Shown here: one piece after another, positions 54,101-61,011 of the stretch
Position numbering within the stretch: the first letter of the stretch is position 1
Layout of the letters: the number at the start of each line of letters is the position of its first letter
From: an uncultured Coriobacteriaceae bacterium
Lineage (GTDB): Bacteria > Actinomycetota > Coriobacteriia > Coriobacteriales > Atopobiaceae
Length of the DNA: 64,000 nucleotides
Assembly (NCBI GenBank): GCA_902798915.1
Contig: CADBYM010000010.1
Span: forward strand, 1-64,000
Direction: 5' to 3'
The notes under the pieces: model-generated
What the model saw: the letters and a program-made list of their open reading frames with translations, nothing else
What the model was told of the DNA's origin: nothing
The model's database searches: none
Made by a program: the position numbers and the translations under genes

Positions 54101-55108
54101 CTTCACATTCGCTATCTTTGGGGCCTCAGTATCGGCTGGGATGTCTGCGTATTTGGGACAATTCCAAAGCATAGCATTACTGCCCTCACCGACATTTATC
54201 CCATACGCATAGACTGGCTGATTGCCCGTGCGTCCCACGTTAATCCAAGAGTCATACGTGTGGGCACCATCAATAACGGAATCGAGGTTGGCCTGAATGC
54301 TGTATCCTTCGGACCCAGAACCTGCAGGTCCTCCAACATAGATATGTACATATGGGTGTGCGTTCGGGTCATCTGGATCCGCCACCCAACCAATTACATG
54401 TATTTTCCCGGTTGAGCCCTCAAGAACTGTAAGGTCCCCGTAAGGGTCGTGGTTGACAGGGTCTGGAGGAGGCGGATCCCCCCATTGGGGCGTGCCATAC
54501 CCCACAATCCAAGTGCGGGAACTAGGTGTGTTAGGTGTTCCATTCTGCGGATAACTACTTAACGCGACAACATTATTGAAACTACCGTTGTTGCCATGGT
54601 TTCCATCTACTACGTAAACTCGTCCACCTTCACAATAGCGCACAATTCCGACATGATGAGGCTGGTTATCTCCCAACTGATCGGTATAACTTGTGTGAAA
54701 GTAAACTATATCTCCCGGTTGTGGAACATACCCATCTCCAATGTTGTGGTAAAGACCTCTCGCATCAAACCAATCTGAGCCAGCAATACACGCTGCCGTC
54801 CAGGGAATCAAATCGTTCTCTACGCCGATTTCCCGTGCGCACCACGATACAAATATATGGCACCACTGTGTACAATTCCTGCTGCTCCAGTTACCGCCAT
54901 AGGCATTAATGAACTTTTGGCCACGTAAGCCTTCTTGAGACTCAGCGATTTGCACTAAATCATTTCTTGTCGCGGCTCTAGCAACGGTGGGTTGTCCCAA
55001 TGATGTTGCCAGTACTATCAATGACGATATTAATGCAACGCGAACAAGCACACTCCATGGTTTCTCACTTTCTCTTGCACCTCGTTGCCTGCGAAACAAC
55101 GTCAACAC
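48113..55108 (-). CDS. Giant surface protein: CHAP, C-type lectin, ricin-like, Cys3His repeats, MBG-like repeats
   Basis: About 2330 residues, numbered from GTG 55117; GTG 55108 (GGAGAGGTG upstream) is the preferred start. Signal peptide about 22-48 (ARA cleavage). CHAP/NlpC-like amidase 50-212, Cys86 (QWCHIFVSW) and His155. Beta domain 225-325. GBS Bsp-like repeats about 332-430, 736-830 and 972-1080. C-type lectin-like domains 440-567, 838-966 and 1092-1218. Ricin-type beta-trefoil 580-730. Sixteen units of about 43 residues (1224-1912) with C-x(9-12)-CxxC-x(n)-H spacing. Ig/MBG-like repeats 1920-2236, Lys-rich end to 2334. No LPXTG or SLH anchor is seen. It likely binds surface glycans and cuts peptidoglycan or peptides. 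Flanked by IS remnants; upstream an XRE gene is divergent. Confidence 0.88.
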   Translation of the reverse strand: MLTLFRRQRGARESEKPWSVLVRVALISSLIVLATSLGQPTVARAATRNDLVQIAESQEGLRGQKFINAYGGNWSSRNCTQWCHIFVSWCAREIGVENDLIPWTAACIAGSDWFDARGLYHNIGDGYVPQPGDIVYFHTSYTDQLGDNQPHHVGIVRYCEGGRVYVVDGNHGNNGSFNNVVALSSYPQNGTPNTPSSRTWIVGYGTPQWGDPPPPDPVNHDPYGDLTVLEGSTGKIHVIGWVADPDDPNAHPYVHIYVGGPAGSGSEGYSIQANLDSVIDGAHTYDSWINVGRTGNQPVYAYGINVGEGSNAMLWNCPKYADIPADTEAPKIANVKVSNLTPGGYDVTCDVSDNDGVTCVRFPTWTSHSTNGEPQDDIRWDEQAHGNGHYTYHVSVGDHNGERGVLYHTHIYAYDAAGNVRGVAPSVNIPVPHAMVNYNGNTYLRMDADVSNPRSWVKAEEKCQGSYFSGHLATITSAGEQQAIDGLIATPSTTMMYWWIGATDASSEGAWAWSTGEGFDYSHWRSTEPNGDTGENYAGVRSDGGYWDDLNGNANASTGYIMEIEGFHTLHGEVVTDVEEGVYAINSFDRPEFAVDVACMSDAAGANVQLHSDNGTDAQRFRFTKNYMETPDGSVHDGTYTITNVHSGMALDVASGGLIRGANVQQYTSNGSNYQRWYIERGSDGCVYLRSKVGDLYLDVSSAHFETGTNIQVWSANDSAAQRFSLKRSENPKAISSKVYDITPDGYKIQVELDAPRGIKFVEFPTWSQGKQADITWGHGKVDGSTVTYEVKASDHGNRHGRYWTHVYVTDDYGCRCGVNAKNGVLVPESVISTGGTTYYLVPGDLSWGDSARACENFGDLLGFDAHLATIGSSEEQTVVSSLVDGGERTEYWIGASDADEEGTWTWIDGASLDGYSNWADGEPNGGTNENYLTVNRSDGSWNDEYADAYSTKGVGFVMEVEGDDHCAPTVSDVHIFDLDETGYTVSCMVSDPSGVAKVEFPTWVPQIGETGDDAVWMLGNLYEDSETGENRAEFRVSTNDHGNATGKYETHIYATDKLGNKTSVYALTDTPGKVENVLVPDAAYATQSAMYYRFDRAGRWTDAMACVDSIPLEGMQLATVTNPVDDDAIASLLAGAGKPAYWLGLSDVEGTGAFTWSDGTEPTYTHWASGQPGAYTGSRYGAVLASNGKWYGYANNGVNLLPDNMGFIAMVGYSPEEDPCPGGHTWGEWTIAIVPTCSKVGYRERGCEICGEFDVEQLPALDHDPLDAIRESDVAATCETDGGYDSVVYCGRCGEELSRKAVKVDKLGHSEADPVEENRVEPTCKEAGSYDSVTYCSRCGKEMGRETVVIPKADHDPADPVEENRVEPTCKEAGGYDMVSYCKVCGGEVSREASSIPKVDHAWNDGVITTEPTCSELGVRTFTCTACGEERTEFVEAAGHTPGQPVSENASASNNCEVGGTYDEVVYCDVCHEELSRTSRTQPAGQHVEVTDPAVAPTCITDGLTEGSHCSVCGAVLVVQEPVVCTGHAEEHVDAVAPTCTDPGVTEGARCRTCGEVLDGCEAIAALGHDYRETMVDPTCSQFGYTEHKCSRCDDAYVTDRMPAKAHTADDPEVESETAAKCETTGSRVLVTRCVECDKVLYRTTEVLPAVGHTADNPEVESEIQATCESAGFSVLVTKCETCGIEVSRATKVTPATGHVAGDSEVESSTEATCEVVGRRVSVTKCSECQKELSRTVEVTPAKGHKAGEPVVESQVKTTCTTDGSKTLVTKCETCGTEVSRETVSVSATGHSWDKGTVTREATCTERGQREFTCESCGAKTTERVPQSDHRLGAAEREDEVTSTCKFAGHYDAVTHCEDCGTEITRTTVALPLADHTWGSWARVLEPTYEREGMDMRGCEVCGLSETRAVDKVSAPAKVDLAGAAIAAIADQTYTGKELRPSPTVRVGGKTLAEGVDYTLAWSNSTDAGTATVTVTGKGSYRGSKSATFTIAKAKSTVKLAKQTKTYAGKALAYSGAIARTGSVGAVTYTYYSDATCTKVVGAANVMNAGTYYVKAALAADTNHKAATSAATEFTIARASVAVPNASKRTYTGKAQTGVATGIGYKLSGTTLATAAGTYKAMAMPDDNHCWADGTTTAKTISWSIAKAASKVSLAAQTKTYTGKAISYSGKVTKSGSGGKVTYAYFSDAKCTKAVKASNVKAAGTYYVKATLAADANHKAATSAVAKLTVSKATNPITAKAANKTAKLATVKKRAVTVATPLSVSKAQGKVAYTKASGAKCLTLSKATGKVTVKKGTKKGTYSIKVKVTAAGNANYESGAKTVVCKVMVK

Positions 55109-55117
55109 GTCAATCAC

Positions 55118-55459
55118 CTCTCCAGCTCCACCTTCTTAACCTGCCAACACCAATGCACCGATGCGGCGCCCTCAAGTCCACGTCCGAAACCCATCCTCTA
55201 CTCCCCGAATTCCACGTGAATGCCCGTAGCTCTCTGTCCGCCCACTCCAACCACGCCGGTTACCGTTCTGCAATCCCAGCACTCAATGCATCGACCACCA
55301 AGCGAGGCCTCGCTTCTCTTACGCATACATGCACGTCCACCGATTGCAACCCCAATCCTTTCTCCTTTTCAGCTATGCAATGCACCTGTGTACTATAGTA
55401 CCCATTAACTGCGCACTTTAGTTCGCACATTCGGCATATGGCAACCGTAACCTGTCCGT
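55118..55459. promoter_or_regulatory. Divergent control region, surface protein and XRE regulator
   Basis: No gene. The perfect palindrome GTACTATAGTAC (55390-55401) contains a TATAGT -10 on both strands, and TGCGCACTTTAGTTCGCA (55410-55427) is an imperfect dyad beside it, fitting a regulator-controlled divergent promoter. A promoter there would give the surface protein mRNA a leader of about 270 bases. Confidence 0.45.
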
Positions 55460-55750
55460 ATGGACACCCGCGACTACACCTCCCACCGCAAGCTCTACGC
55501 CTACGAGCTCAGGCGCTTGCGCGAGGCGCAGGGCCTTTCCAAGAGCCAGTTCGCCGCCATGGTAGGCGTGAGCCGCCGTTACCTCATTAAGCTCGAATCC
55601 GCCAAGGCAAGCCCCACGCTAGAGATGATGGAACGCATCGCCGCAGGATTCGGCATTGCGGTGCGCGACATGGTAGACTTCGACACCATAGGTTTACGTA
55701 TGGCGACGGATAACGGACCGGGCACTGTTGACATGGAATGGCGGGGGTGA
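55460..55750 (+). CDS. XRE-family transcriptional regulator
   Basis: A 96-residue single-domain Cro/C1-type regulator: ELRRLREAQGLSKSQFAAMVGVSRRYLIKLESAKASPT (about 17-54) is a clear helix-turn-helix, with two more helices to residue 75. No clear ribosome binding site precedes ATG 55460. It is divergent from the giant surface protein gene and may control it through the dyads between them (inference). The IS630 element begins 75 bp downstream. Confidence 0.85.
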   Translation: MDTRDYTSHRKLYAYELRRLREAQGLSKSQFAAMVGVSRRYLIKLESAKASPTLEMMERIAAGFGIAVRDMVDFDTIGLRMATDNGPGTVDMEWRG

Positions 55751-55823
55751 GCAAGGTCAGGGGATGGAGCGTAACGTTCTGCCACTTGTCTCAAGAGATG
55801 CCAACCTAGTATGCATCTACTAA

Positions 55824-56995
55824 TTAACTGGACTGTTTCAGCGGGAGGGTGTCCACGACGACATCCTCCAAGACGTCCGAGACGTCCACGTCCTCAAGCC
55901 TGTACTTCCAGCGGTAGACCACCGGCTCCCCGTTGACCTTCTCGAGATGCCTGCATATCCGCTCCTTGAGCTCCTCCTTCGAGCTGACGCGGATACCCCT
56001 CAGAATCTGCCTGGTCATCTTGCCGAAGAAGCCCTCAACCATGTTGAGCCAGCTCCCGTACTTCGGCGCGAAGACGAACTCAAACCTGCCCGGGACGGTC
56101 GCGAGGTAGCGGCGGATCTCCTGCGAGGAGTGGACCCTGAGGTTGTCGAGCACGAGCCTGACCCTGTCGCCCTTCGGGTACTTGGCGTCCAAGATCTTGA
56201 GGAACGCGACGTAGTCTCCGCTGTTGTGCGTCTTGCCCGTCTGCAGGTCTATGCCCGCGAGCAGGGACAGCGTCCCACGGTCCGGTACTCGTAGTCCTGT
56301 ATGCGCGTACCGTGCCCGGCGTCCGCCATGAGGTCGTACAAGGTCGTGACGACCGCCTGTATGCCCGGCATCTCGTCGTAGGACAGCACGTGGACGGCAT
56401 CACCGCCGTCCTGGAGAACGAGGTTGCCGTCCTCGTGGAACTGCATGGACAGCTGCTCGTGCACGAGCAGGACATTGCGCGTCTTCTCGTCGAAGTCGGG
56501 GTCGCGCCTCTCGCAGCGGTGGCGGATGCGGAAAGGCTTAACCTCGGCCTCGTCCAGGATCCTGTGGACGGTGCTCTCGTGCTGGTTCGGCCACCTCGTG
56601 TGCCCGACTGACCAGCGACCTCGTGAATGTGCGACGTGAGCGGCGCGTACTTCCAGGTGTGGCGGCATGGCCGAGGCCGACGGGCCTCCAGCGGCCAGAT
56701 CGACCATCCAGGCGCGCTCGTCGTCGGTGAACTCGGCTTTGCGCCCGCAACCCGGCGCGTCGAACAGGGAGTTCTCCACGCCTCCCTCGCGGTACTCGGA
56801 GACGCACGGCATCACGCTCTTGCGGTTGAGCCCCACCTCGTCGGCCATGTCATCCACCGTGTGGCCGTCGGCCTTGAGCAGCAGGATCCTCGCGCGCGCC
56901 ACGGTCTGCGCCTGGATCGCGCGGGCGCGGGCCTAGGCCTCAAGGAACTCCCCATCCTCGTCGGTCAGCGTCATGACGCTCGCTCTTCTGTCCAT
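55824..56995 (-). pseudogene. IS630-family transposase, broken by a stop and a frameshift
   Basis: Reading from ATG 56995: TLTDEDGEFLEA, an in-frame TAG near 56935, then the helix-turn-helix region (ARARILLLKADGHTVDDMADEVGLNRKS) and the first DDE block HVLSYDEMPGIQAV. A frameshift around 56270-56290 changes frame before KYPKGDRVRLVLDNLRVH (second Asp) and GSWLNMVEGFFGKMTRQ (Glu). The stop TAA lies in the left terminal repeat. All three catalytic acids can be read, so decay is recent. Confidence 0.88.
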
Positions 56996-57057
56996 GGGAT
57001 GACGCCCCTTTTGCTGACGGGCACATTATCCCATGGCAGCGCTCTACAGACCGGTTA
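55825..57057. mobile_element. IS630-family insertion sequence with TA duplication
   Basis: Imperfect terminal inverted repeats ACTGGACTGT (55827-55836) and ACAGACCGGT (57046-57055) are flanked on both sides by TA (55825-55826, 57056-57057), the target duplication made by IS630/Tc1 elements. The single transposase gene inside is broken, so the copy is complete in length but not autonomous. Confidence 0.78.
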
Positions 57058-57123
57058 TTTCGGAACGGTATACTAGACCTGCTCGATGGTACCAACACTG
57101 TAAATCGTTGGTATTATTTGATG

Positions 57124-57312
57124 TTAATGCTCAGCGATGTCGTTACTGATGGCGTCAAACATCTCGAAGCTCTTGACGTTTCCACCGCTCTTCGCTGCCC
57201 GCTCATTGCCGTCCCCCTTTGTCACCAGGTCCCATATGACTCTTTCTGACAACTCCATGTTGCCGGAGTAGTGCCCGGCCGATGAGTGACGTAACCCATC
57301 GTACAGATATTT
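57124..57312 (-). pseudogene. 62-codon coding-like remnant
   Basis: A stop-to-stop minus-strand frame of 62 residues reads like real protein (LYDGLRHSSAGHYSGNMELS, VIWDLVTKGDGNERAA, FEMFDAISNDIAEH) but has no proper start or binding site. It is the likely 3' end of a lost gene, cut by the IS630 insertion or an older deletion. No family recognised. Confidence 0.4.
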
Positions 57313-57324
57313 CTAGCAGAGGAA

Positions 57325-57358
57325 ACAAAAAAGAAAGCCTCCCCGTCAACGGAGAGGC
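57325..57358 (-). terminator. Terminator of the EcsC-family gene
   Basis: On the minus strand GCCTCTCCG/CGGGGAGGC (57358-57350 and 57345-57337) with a TTGA loop is followed by TTTCTTTTTTG. Strong. Confidence 0.9.
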
Positions 57359-57386
57359 GAATCAAGAAAGGGCCGTGGAGCATGGA

Positions 57387-58052
57387 CTAGTCCGCTTCTG
57401 AAATGAACTCCTTGTAGGCGTTTCTGGCAATAGCTCTAGTCATGAGAACATCAATGCCGCCACTTACTACACCGCCTACGACAGGCACGACGTTACTAAT
57501 TTTGACGGCACCCTTAGAGCCGAATCTTGTGAGGAAGTAGAAACCAATTTTCTTGTTGATTGCGTAAATCAACGAACCTGGGATGCGACCGACAAGACTC
57601 TTTGTTGCTTCGGCACCGAGCTTAATGCCAACGCTCTTCGCGGCGTCGCTCATGGCGTTACCCATCAGGCAGAAGTACACGAGCGTCCTTACCTGATCGG
57701 AGTTTGGATCATATCCCCCGATTGCTGCAACACCTGCAACCATTCGCATTTGAAGATACAAGACGCCGGCGAAATCGGCACTTACTGCTAGTGGCAGGGT
57801 GGCTATACCGCCGAATCCAGTTAAAAAGCCCACGGACCCACATTTGCGAACTTGAGAGTCGATGAATGCCTTCGCCGTCGCTTCTTTTGATTGGTGACGA
57901 GACGAGTAGTCCTCCACCGTTTCCACGAGGGGCTTCTCAAGGGCATTTCCTTGTAACGCAGCGTTATAGACGCTGTTGAGAAACTTCTGTATGTTGCCCT
58001 CATTCAACTCGTCGTTTTCGGAGTCCTCTTTGTTGTTTTTTCTAAAAGCCAT
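57387..58052 (-). CDS. EcsC-family protein
   Basis: A 221-residue protein with a charged N-terminus (about 1-30) and the EcsC core: ADFAGVLYLQMRMVAGVAAIGGYDPNSDQ near residue 90-118, hydrophobic segments around 70-95 and 185-205, and VVPVVGGVVSGGIDV near the end. EcsC proteins are membrane-associated and often sit in mobile or accessory regions; their role is not well defined. ATG 58052 follows GGGTGGAG. The lower GC of this stretch compared with its neighbours suggests acquisition. Confidence 0.8.
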   Translation of the reverse strand: MAFRKNNKEDSENDELNEGNIQKFLNSVYNAALQGNALEKPLVETVEDYSSRHQSKEATAKAFIDSQVRKCGSVGFLTGFGGIATLPLAVSADFAGVLYLQMRMVAGVAAIGGYDPNSDQVRTLVYFCLMGNAMSDAAKSVGIKLGAEATKSLVGRIPGSLIYAINKKIGFYFLTRFGSKGAVKISNVVPVVGGVVSGGIDVLMTRAIARNAYKEFISEAD

Positions 58053-58426
58053 CTCCACCCTGTTCCACGCAATGGTTGCTGTAAGGAATTGCACGCCCGT
58101 TTGCTTGTAACGGATTGTCGATGCGTAACGCATTCGGCAATCCGTATAAATGAATATCTACAATAGGCGGGAAGCAAGACACAGTCCTTAGCTGTCAGCT
58201 CTTCCTCAGCAAAAGACAGTCGCGTGGCGTCATAGCGGAGGAACTTCTCGAATCCGAGAATTACGGCCATCTCGGTAAGCCACTGTGCCCTACCTTTATC
58301 CTCCTTCCCCTCATATAGTTTCTGGAGGTCTTCCCCATCCTCAGTGTAGTCATCTAGGGTCTCGAAAACCAGCCATTCCAAGGCGTCGGCAACGTCAACC
58401 TCAATGGTTTCGGTCCTGACCAGCAT
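58004..58426 (-). CDS. Hypothetical protein overlapping the EcsC gene
   Basis: A frame of about 140 residues from ATG 58426. The first 95 residues look like a compact soluble domain (VADALEWLVFETLDDYTEDG; LTEMAVILGFEKFLRYDATR); the last 45 are odd in composition and overlap the EcsC start by 49 bases, so the 3' end may be frameshifted. No family recognised and only a weak GGAG site. Probably co-transcribed with the EcsC gene. Confidence 0.5.
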   Translation of the reverse strand: MLVRTETIEVDVADALEWLVFETLDDYTEDGEDLQKLYEGKEDKGRAQWLTEMAVILGFEKFLRYDATRLSFAEEELTAKDCVLLPAYCRYSFIRIAECVTHRQSVTSKRACNSLQQPLRGTGWRWLLEKTTKRTPKTTS

Positions 58427-58569
58427 ATGCACATACTCACTCCACGACCACAACAAAAAAGAAATCAACCCCGCCTGGACACCTCAAGCCCAGCAGAGCA
58501 AACCCGTCAATCATTGTATGAAGCGAAAAACAGCCACATCTGGCTACTTCAGGTTTGAAAACCGATAAT

Positions 58570-58599
58570 CCTCCCATCGGCAGCACAATCGATGGGAGG
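58570..58599 (-). terminator. Hairpin downstream of the 97-residue gene
   Basis: CCTCCCATCG (58570-58579) pairs perfectly with 58590-58599. On the minus strand ATTATCGGTTTT follows, a weak U-tract. Confidence 0.5.
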
Positions 58600-58719
58600 A
58601 CGACCTATTTGGGAGCCGCTCCAGCGTGGGGGTAGCAGCCAAAGTGGCGCGCTTCCCTGTCGCACAATTGCACGACACTTGGTCTTTTGAGGACTGTCCC
58701 CTGTGGGCCCCGTTCCTCG

Positions 58720-59013
58720 TCACACGTCCTCGACGGTAGACTCCACCTCGATGGCGGGCGGTTCTTCGCCGAAGCTCTCGACATGTTTGGCCACAACGTC
58801 CTTGGCACCCGCTGGGATGGGGAGACGCTCGACCTTCTGCATCAGAGACTCCCTGGTCTCCCCCTGCCGATACATTCTCTCTACCATTCGCTTGTACGCG
58901 AACTCGTGAACACGGCCCAATCCCTCATTCGCAATGGAGAGGAGCACGAGGCCCGACATGCCCAGCGACGGTATGCGCGGCTTCTGCTCGACGTTGACGT
59001 CGGTCTTGTCCAT
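58720..59013 (-). CDS. Small helical protein, phasin-like, unknown function
   Basis: A 97-residue protein. After a short N-terminal tail, LGMSGLVLLSIANEGLGRVHEF is a moderately hydrophobic amphipathic helix, followed by a charged helix (MVERMYRQGETRESLMQKV) and an acidic end. The pattern resembles small phasin-like proteins, but this is a loose similarity. ATG 59013 has a strong GAGGAGG, so the gene is probably real. Divergent from aroD; AT-rich promoter DNA at 59034-59060 is shared. Confidence 0.65.
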   Translation of the reverse strand: MDKTDVNVEQKPRIPSLGMSGLVLLSIANEGLGRVHEFAYKRMVERMYRQGETRESLMQKVERLPIPAGAKDVVAKHVESFGEEPPAIEVESTVEDV

Positions 59014-59112
59014 GGCAGCCTCCTCGTTCGTCCATTTTGATAGTGATAGTATAGGGCTTTCGCTCGAGACGCATGGCACGCGCACCCAATCGCACAGACG
59101 AAAAGGACTGGA

Positions 59113-59907
59113 ATGAGAGTGCTACCAATCAAAGGCATCCGCATCGGAGAGGGACGACCCAAGACCATCGTTCCAATCATGGACGCGACGACTACGGAAC
59201 TCCTCGCGAGCGCGCGCCACGCCGTAGATGCTGGCGCGAACTGCGTCGAGTGGCGCGCGGACTTTTTGGTCGACCCCCATGATGCCGATGCCCTGACTCA
59301 TACCGCGCATGCGCTCGCCGCCGCACTCCCCACCACGCCCCTCATCGCGACGCTACGCACCAAGGGGCAGGGAGGACGACTCGAGGCGGAGGCTGAGGAG
59401 TACGCACATCTCGTCCGCGCACTCGCGCAGCAAGGCTCGGCCGACCTCGTTGACATCGAACGCGGGGCAGGCGACGACGTTGTGCGCGCGCTCGTCGAGG
59501 AGGTCCACAGGCACGGCGGTCACGCGATCGTTTCTCACCATGACTTTGAAGGAACGCCAGCCACGGATCGGATGTGCCGCATACTTGTCGAGATGACAGC
59601 TCTCGGCGCCGACCTCCCCAAAATCGCCGTCATGGCCCAGCACCCGGCCGAGGCCGCACGTCTGATGGAGGCCACCGCATGCGCTGCCGAGCAACTCGAC
59701 GCCCCCCTCCTCACGATGGCCATGGGACGAGCAGGCACCATCACGCGCCTCACGGGCGAATCGTTCGGCTCCGCCCTCACCTTCTGCGCGCTCGAGGCTG
59801 CCTCGGCACCTGGCCAGGTGGGACTTGCACAAGCACGTGCCGCCCTCGACGCACTTCATGAGGCGCTCGCGCCCGAGGACCACACGACGCGAGGCATCCG
59901 CCCGTGA
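59113..59907 (+). CDS. aroD: Type I 3-dehydroquinate dehydratase
   Basis: A 264-residue class I dehydroquinase (shikimate pathway, 3-dehydroquinate to 3-dehydroshikimate). The EWRADFL segment, the catalytic His in VSHHDFEGTP and the Schiff-base Lys in LPKIAVM are all present, as is the late TRLTGESFGSALTF. Length is normal. ATG 59113 is preceded by AAAAGGACTGGA. The downstream exporter gene overlaps its end by 4 bases (ATGA-type coupling with GTGA), so the two are co-translated. Confidence 0.94.
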   Translation: MRVLPIKGIRIGEGRPKTIVPIMDATTTELLASARHAVDAGANCVEWRADFLVDPHDADALTHTAHALAAALPTTPLIATLRTKGQGGRLEAEAEEYAHLVRALAQQGSADLVDIERGAGDDVVRALVEEVHRHGGHAIVSHHDFEGTPATDRMCRILVEMTALGADLPKIAVMAQHPAEAARLMEATACAAEQLDAPLLTMAMGRAGTITRLTGESFGSALTFCALEAASAPGQVGLAQARAALDALHEALAPEDHTTRGIRP

Positions 59908-60827
59908 GCGACAACCGCTCCGCAGCGCCAGGCATGTCTCGACTCCTCATGGGCGTCGTGTCCACGCTGCTCGGTGCCATCGCATGGGGCTTTTCGGGAA
60001 CGTGCGTGCAGTATTTGTTCGCGTCCGCGCACATCGATGCGCTGCTCCTCACCACCATTCGCCAGCTTGGCGCAGGCATCACGTTCCTGTTCGTACTGCT
60101 CCTTCGCGACCGCGAAACCCTCCGCGCAATGCTCGCCGACAAGGACACGCTCCGACGCCTGGCAGTCTTTGGCTCGTGTGGTCTCTTCCTCAACTCCACG
60201 GTGTATGCGCTGACCATCAGCTACACCAACGCCGGAACGGCGACGGTGCTGCAGAGCCTCAACATCGTGATGGTGCTCGCGGTGACCTGCGTCACCACGC
60301 ACCGGCTGCCCAAGCAGCTCGAGACGATCGCACTCGTCTGCGCGTTTGCCGCCACCGTGCTCATCGCCACTCATGGGGACCTCACACAGCTGCACCTTCC
60401 GCCCGAGGGCCTCTTCTTTGGTCTGGCGACGGCAGCTGCGTCGAGCTTCTACACCATGTACCCCAAGTCTCTCTTCGCGCGCTGGGGGAGCTTTGCCGTG
60501 ACGGGCGTTGGCATGCTTGTGGGCGGACTGACGGGCATTGCGGCATGCGGGGCAACCGGCATCATGGCGCGAGGCATGCCCGCACTCGACGGCACAAGCA
60601 TCATCGTGCTTGCCGTCGCCGTCCTCGTGGGAACCTTCGCCGCCTACGGCCTCTTCCTGCACGGCATCTCCATCGTGGGCCCCGTCGCCGGCAACATGCT
60701 GGGGGCCGCCGAACCGGTGAGCGCCACAGTAATAAGCGCCTTGTGGCTCGCGACACCCTTCGTCTGGGCAGACTGGGTAGGCCTCGCACTCATGGTCGCA
60801 ACCATCGCGCTCGTCGCCCTCACGTAA
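59904..60827 (+). CDS. EamA/DMT-family transporter
   Basis: A 307-residue membrane protein with about ten helices and two EamA repeats (LLGAIAWGFSGTCVQYLF at the first, GLATAAASSFYTMYPKSLFARWG at the second, ending in GPVAGNMLGAAEPVSATV). DMT exporters move metabolites, amino acids or drugs out of the cell. Coupling to aroD hints at an aromatic or shikimate-related substrate, but that is only a positional inference. Confidence 0.88.
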   Translation: MSDNRSAAPGMSRLLMGVVSTLLGAIAWGFSGTCVQYLFASAHIDALLLTTIRQLGAGITFLFVLLLRDRETLRAMLADKDTLRRLAVFGSCGLFLNSTVYALTISYTNAGTATVLQSLNIVMVLAVTCVTTHRLPKQLETIALVCAFAATVLIATHGDLTQLHLPPEGLFFGLATAAASSFYTMYPKSLFARWGSFAVTGVGMLVGGLTGIAACGATGIMARGMPALDGTSIIVLAVAVLVGTFAAYGLFLHGISIVGPVAGNMLGAAEPVSATVISALWLATPFVWADWVGLALMVATIALVALT

Positions 60828-60842
60828 GAGAGGGACAAGTGC

Positions 60843-60848
60843 TATAGT
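60843..60848 (+). promoter_or_regulatory. -10 element upstream of the FMN riboswitch
   Basis: TATAGT, with transcription expected to start about 60855, just before the aptamer. The -35 is poorly conserved. Confidence 0.5.
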
Positions 60849-60856
60849 GGGCGGCG

Positions 60857-61003
60857 TCAGTTTCGGGGCGGGGTGAGATTCCCCACTGGCGGTGATGGGA
60901 GCCCTTCATTCTTTGACTCCCGAGCCCGCGTGCCGCACAAACAAGAGCGGCTGACTTGGTGAGAACCCAAGGCCAACGGTCACAGTCCGGATGGAAGAAA
61001 CGG
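60857..61003 (+). ncRNA. FMN riboswitch (RFN element)
   Basis: The conserved blocks occur in order: GGGGCGGGGTGAGATTCCCC, ACTGGCGGTGAT, GAGCCCGCG, GGTGAGAACCC, AAGGCCAACGGTCACAGTCC and GGATGGAAGA. It ends 9 bases before ATG 61012, and its last stem runs into the GGAGG binding site, so translational control by FMN is likely. Confidence 0.95.
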
Positions 61004-61011
61004 AGGCCACC

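Noticed and set aside
48113-55117. Repeat arrays in the surface gene as a CRISPR array
   Set aside because: Repeats are protein-level, in frame, of about 130 bases and diverged; no short identical direct repeats with unique spacers.
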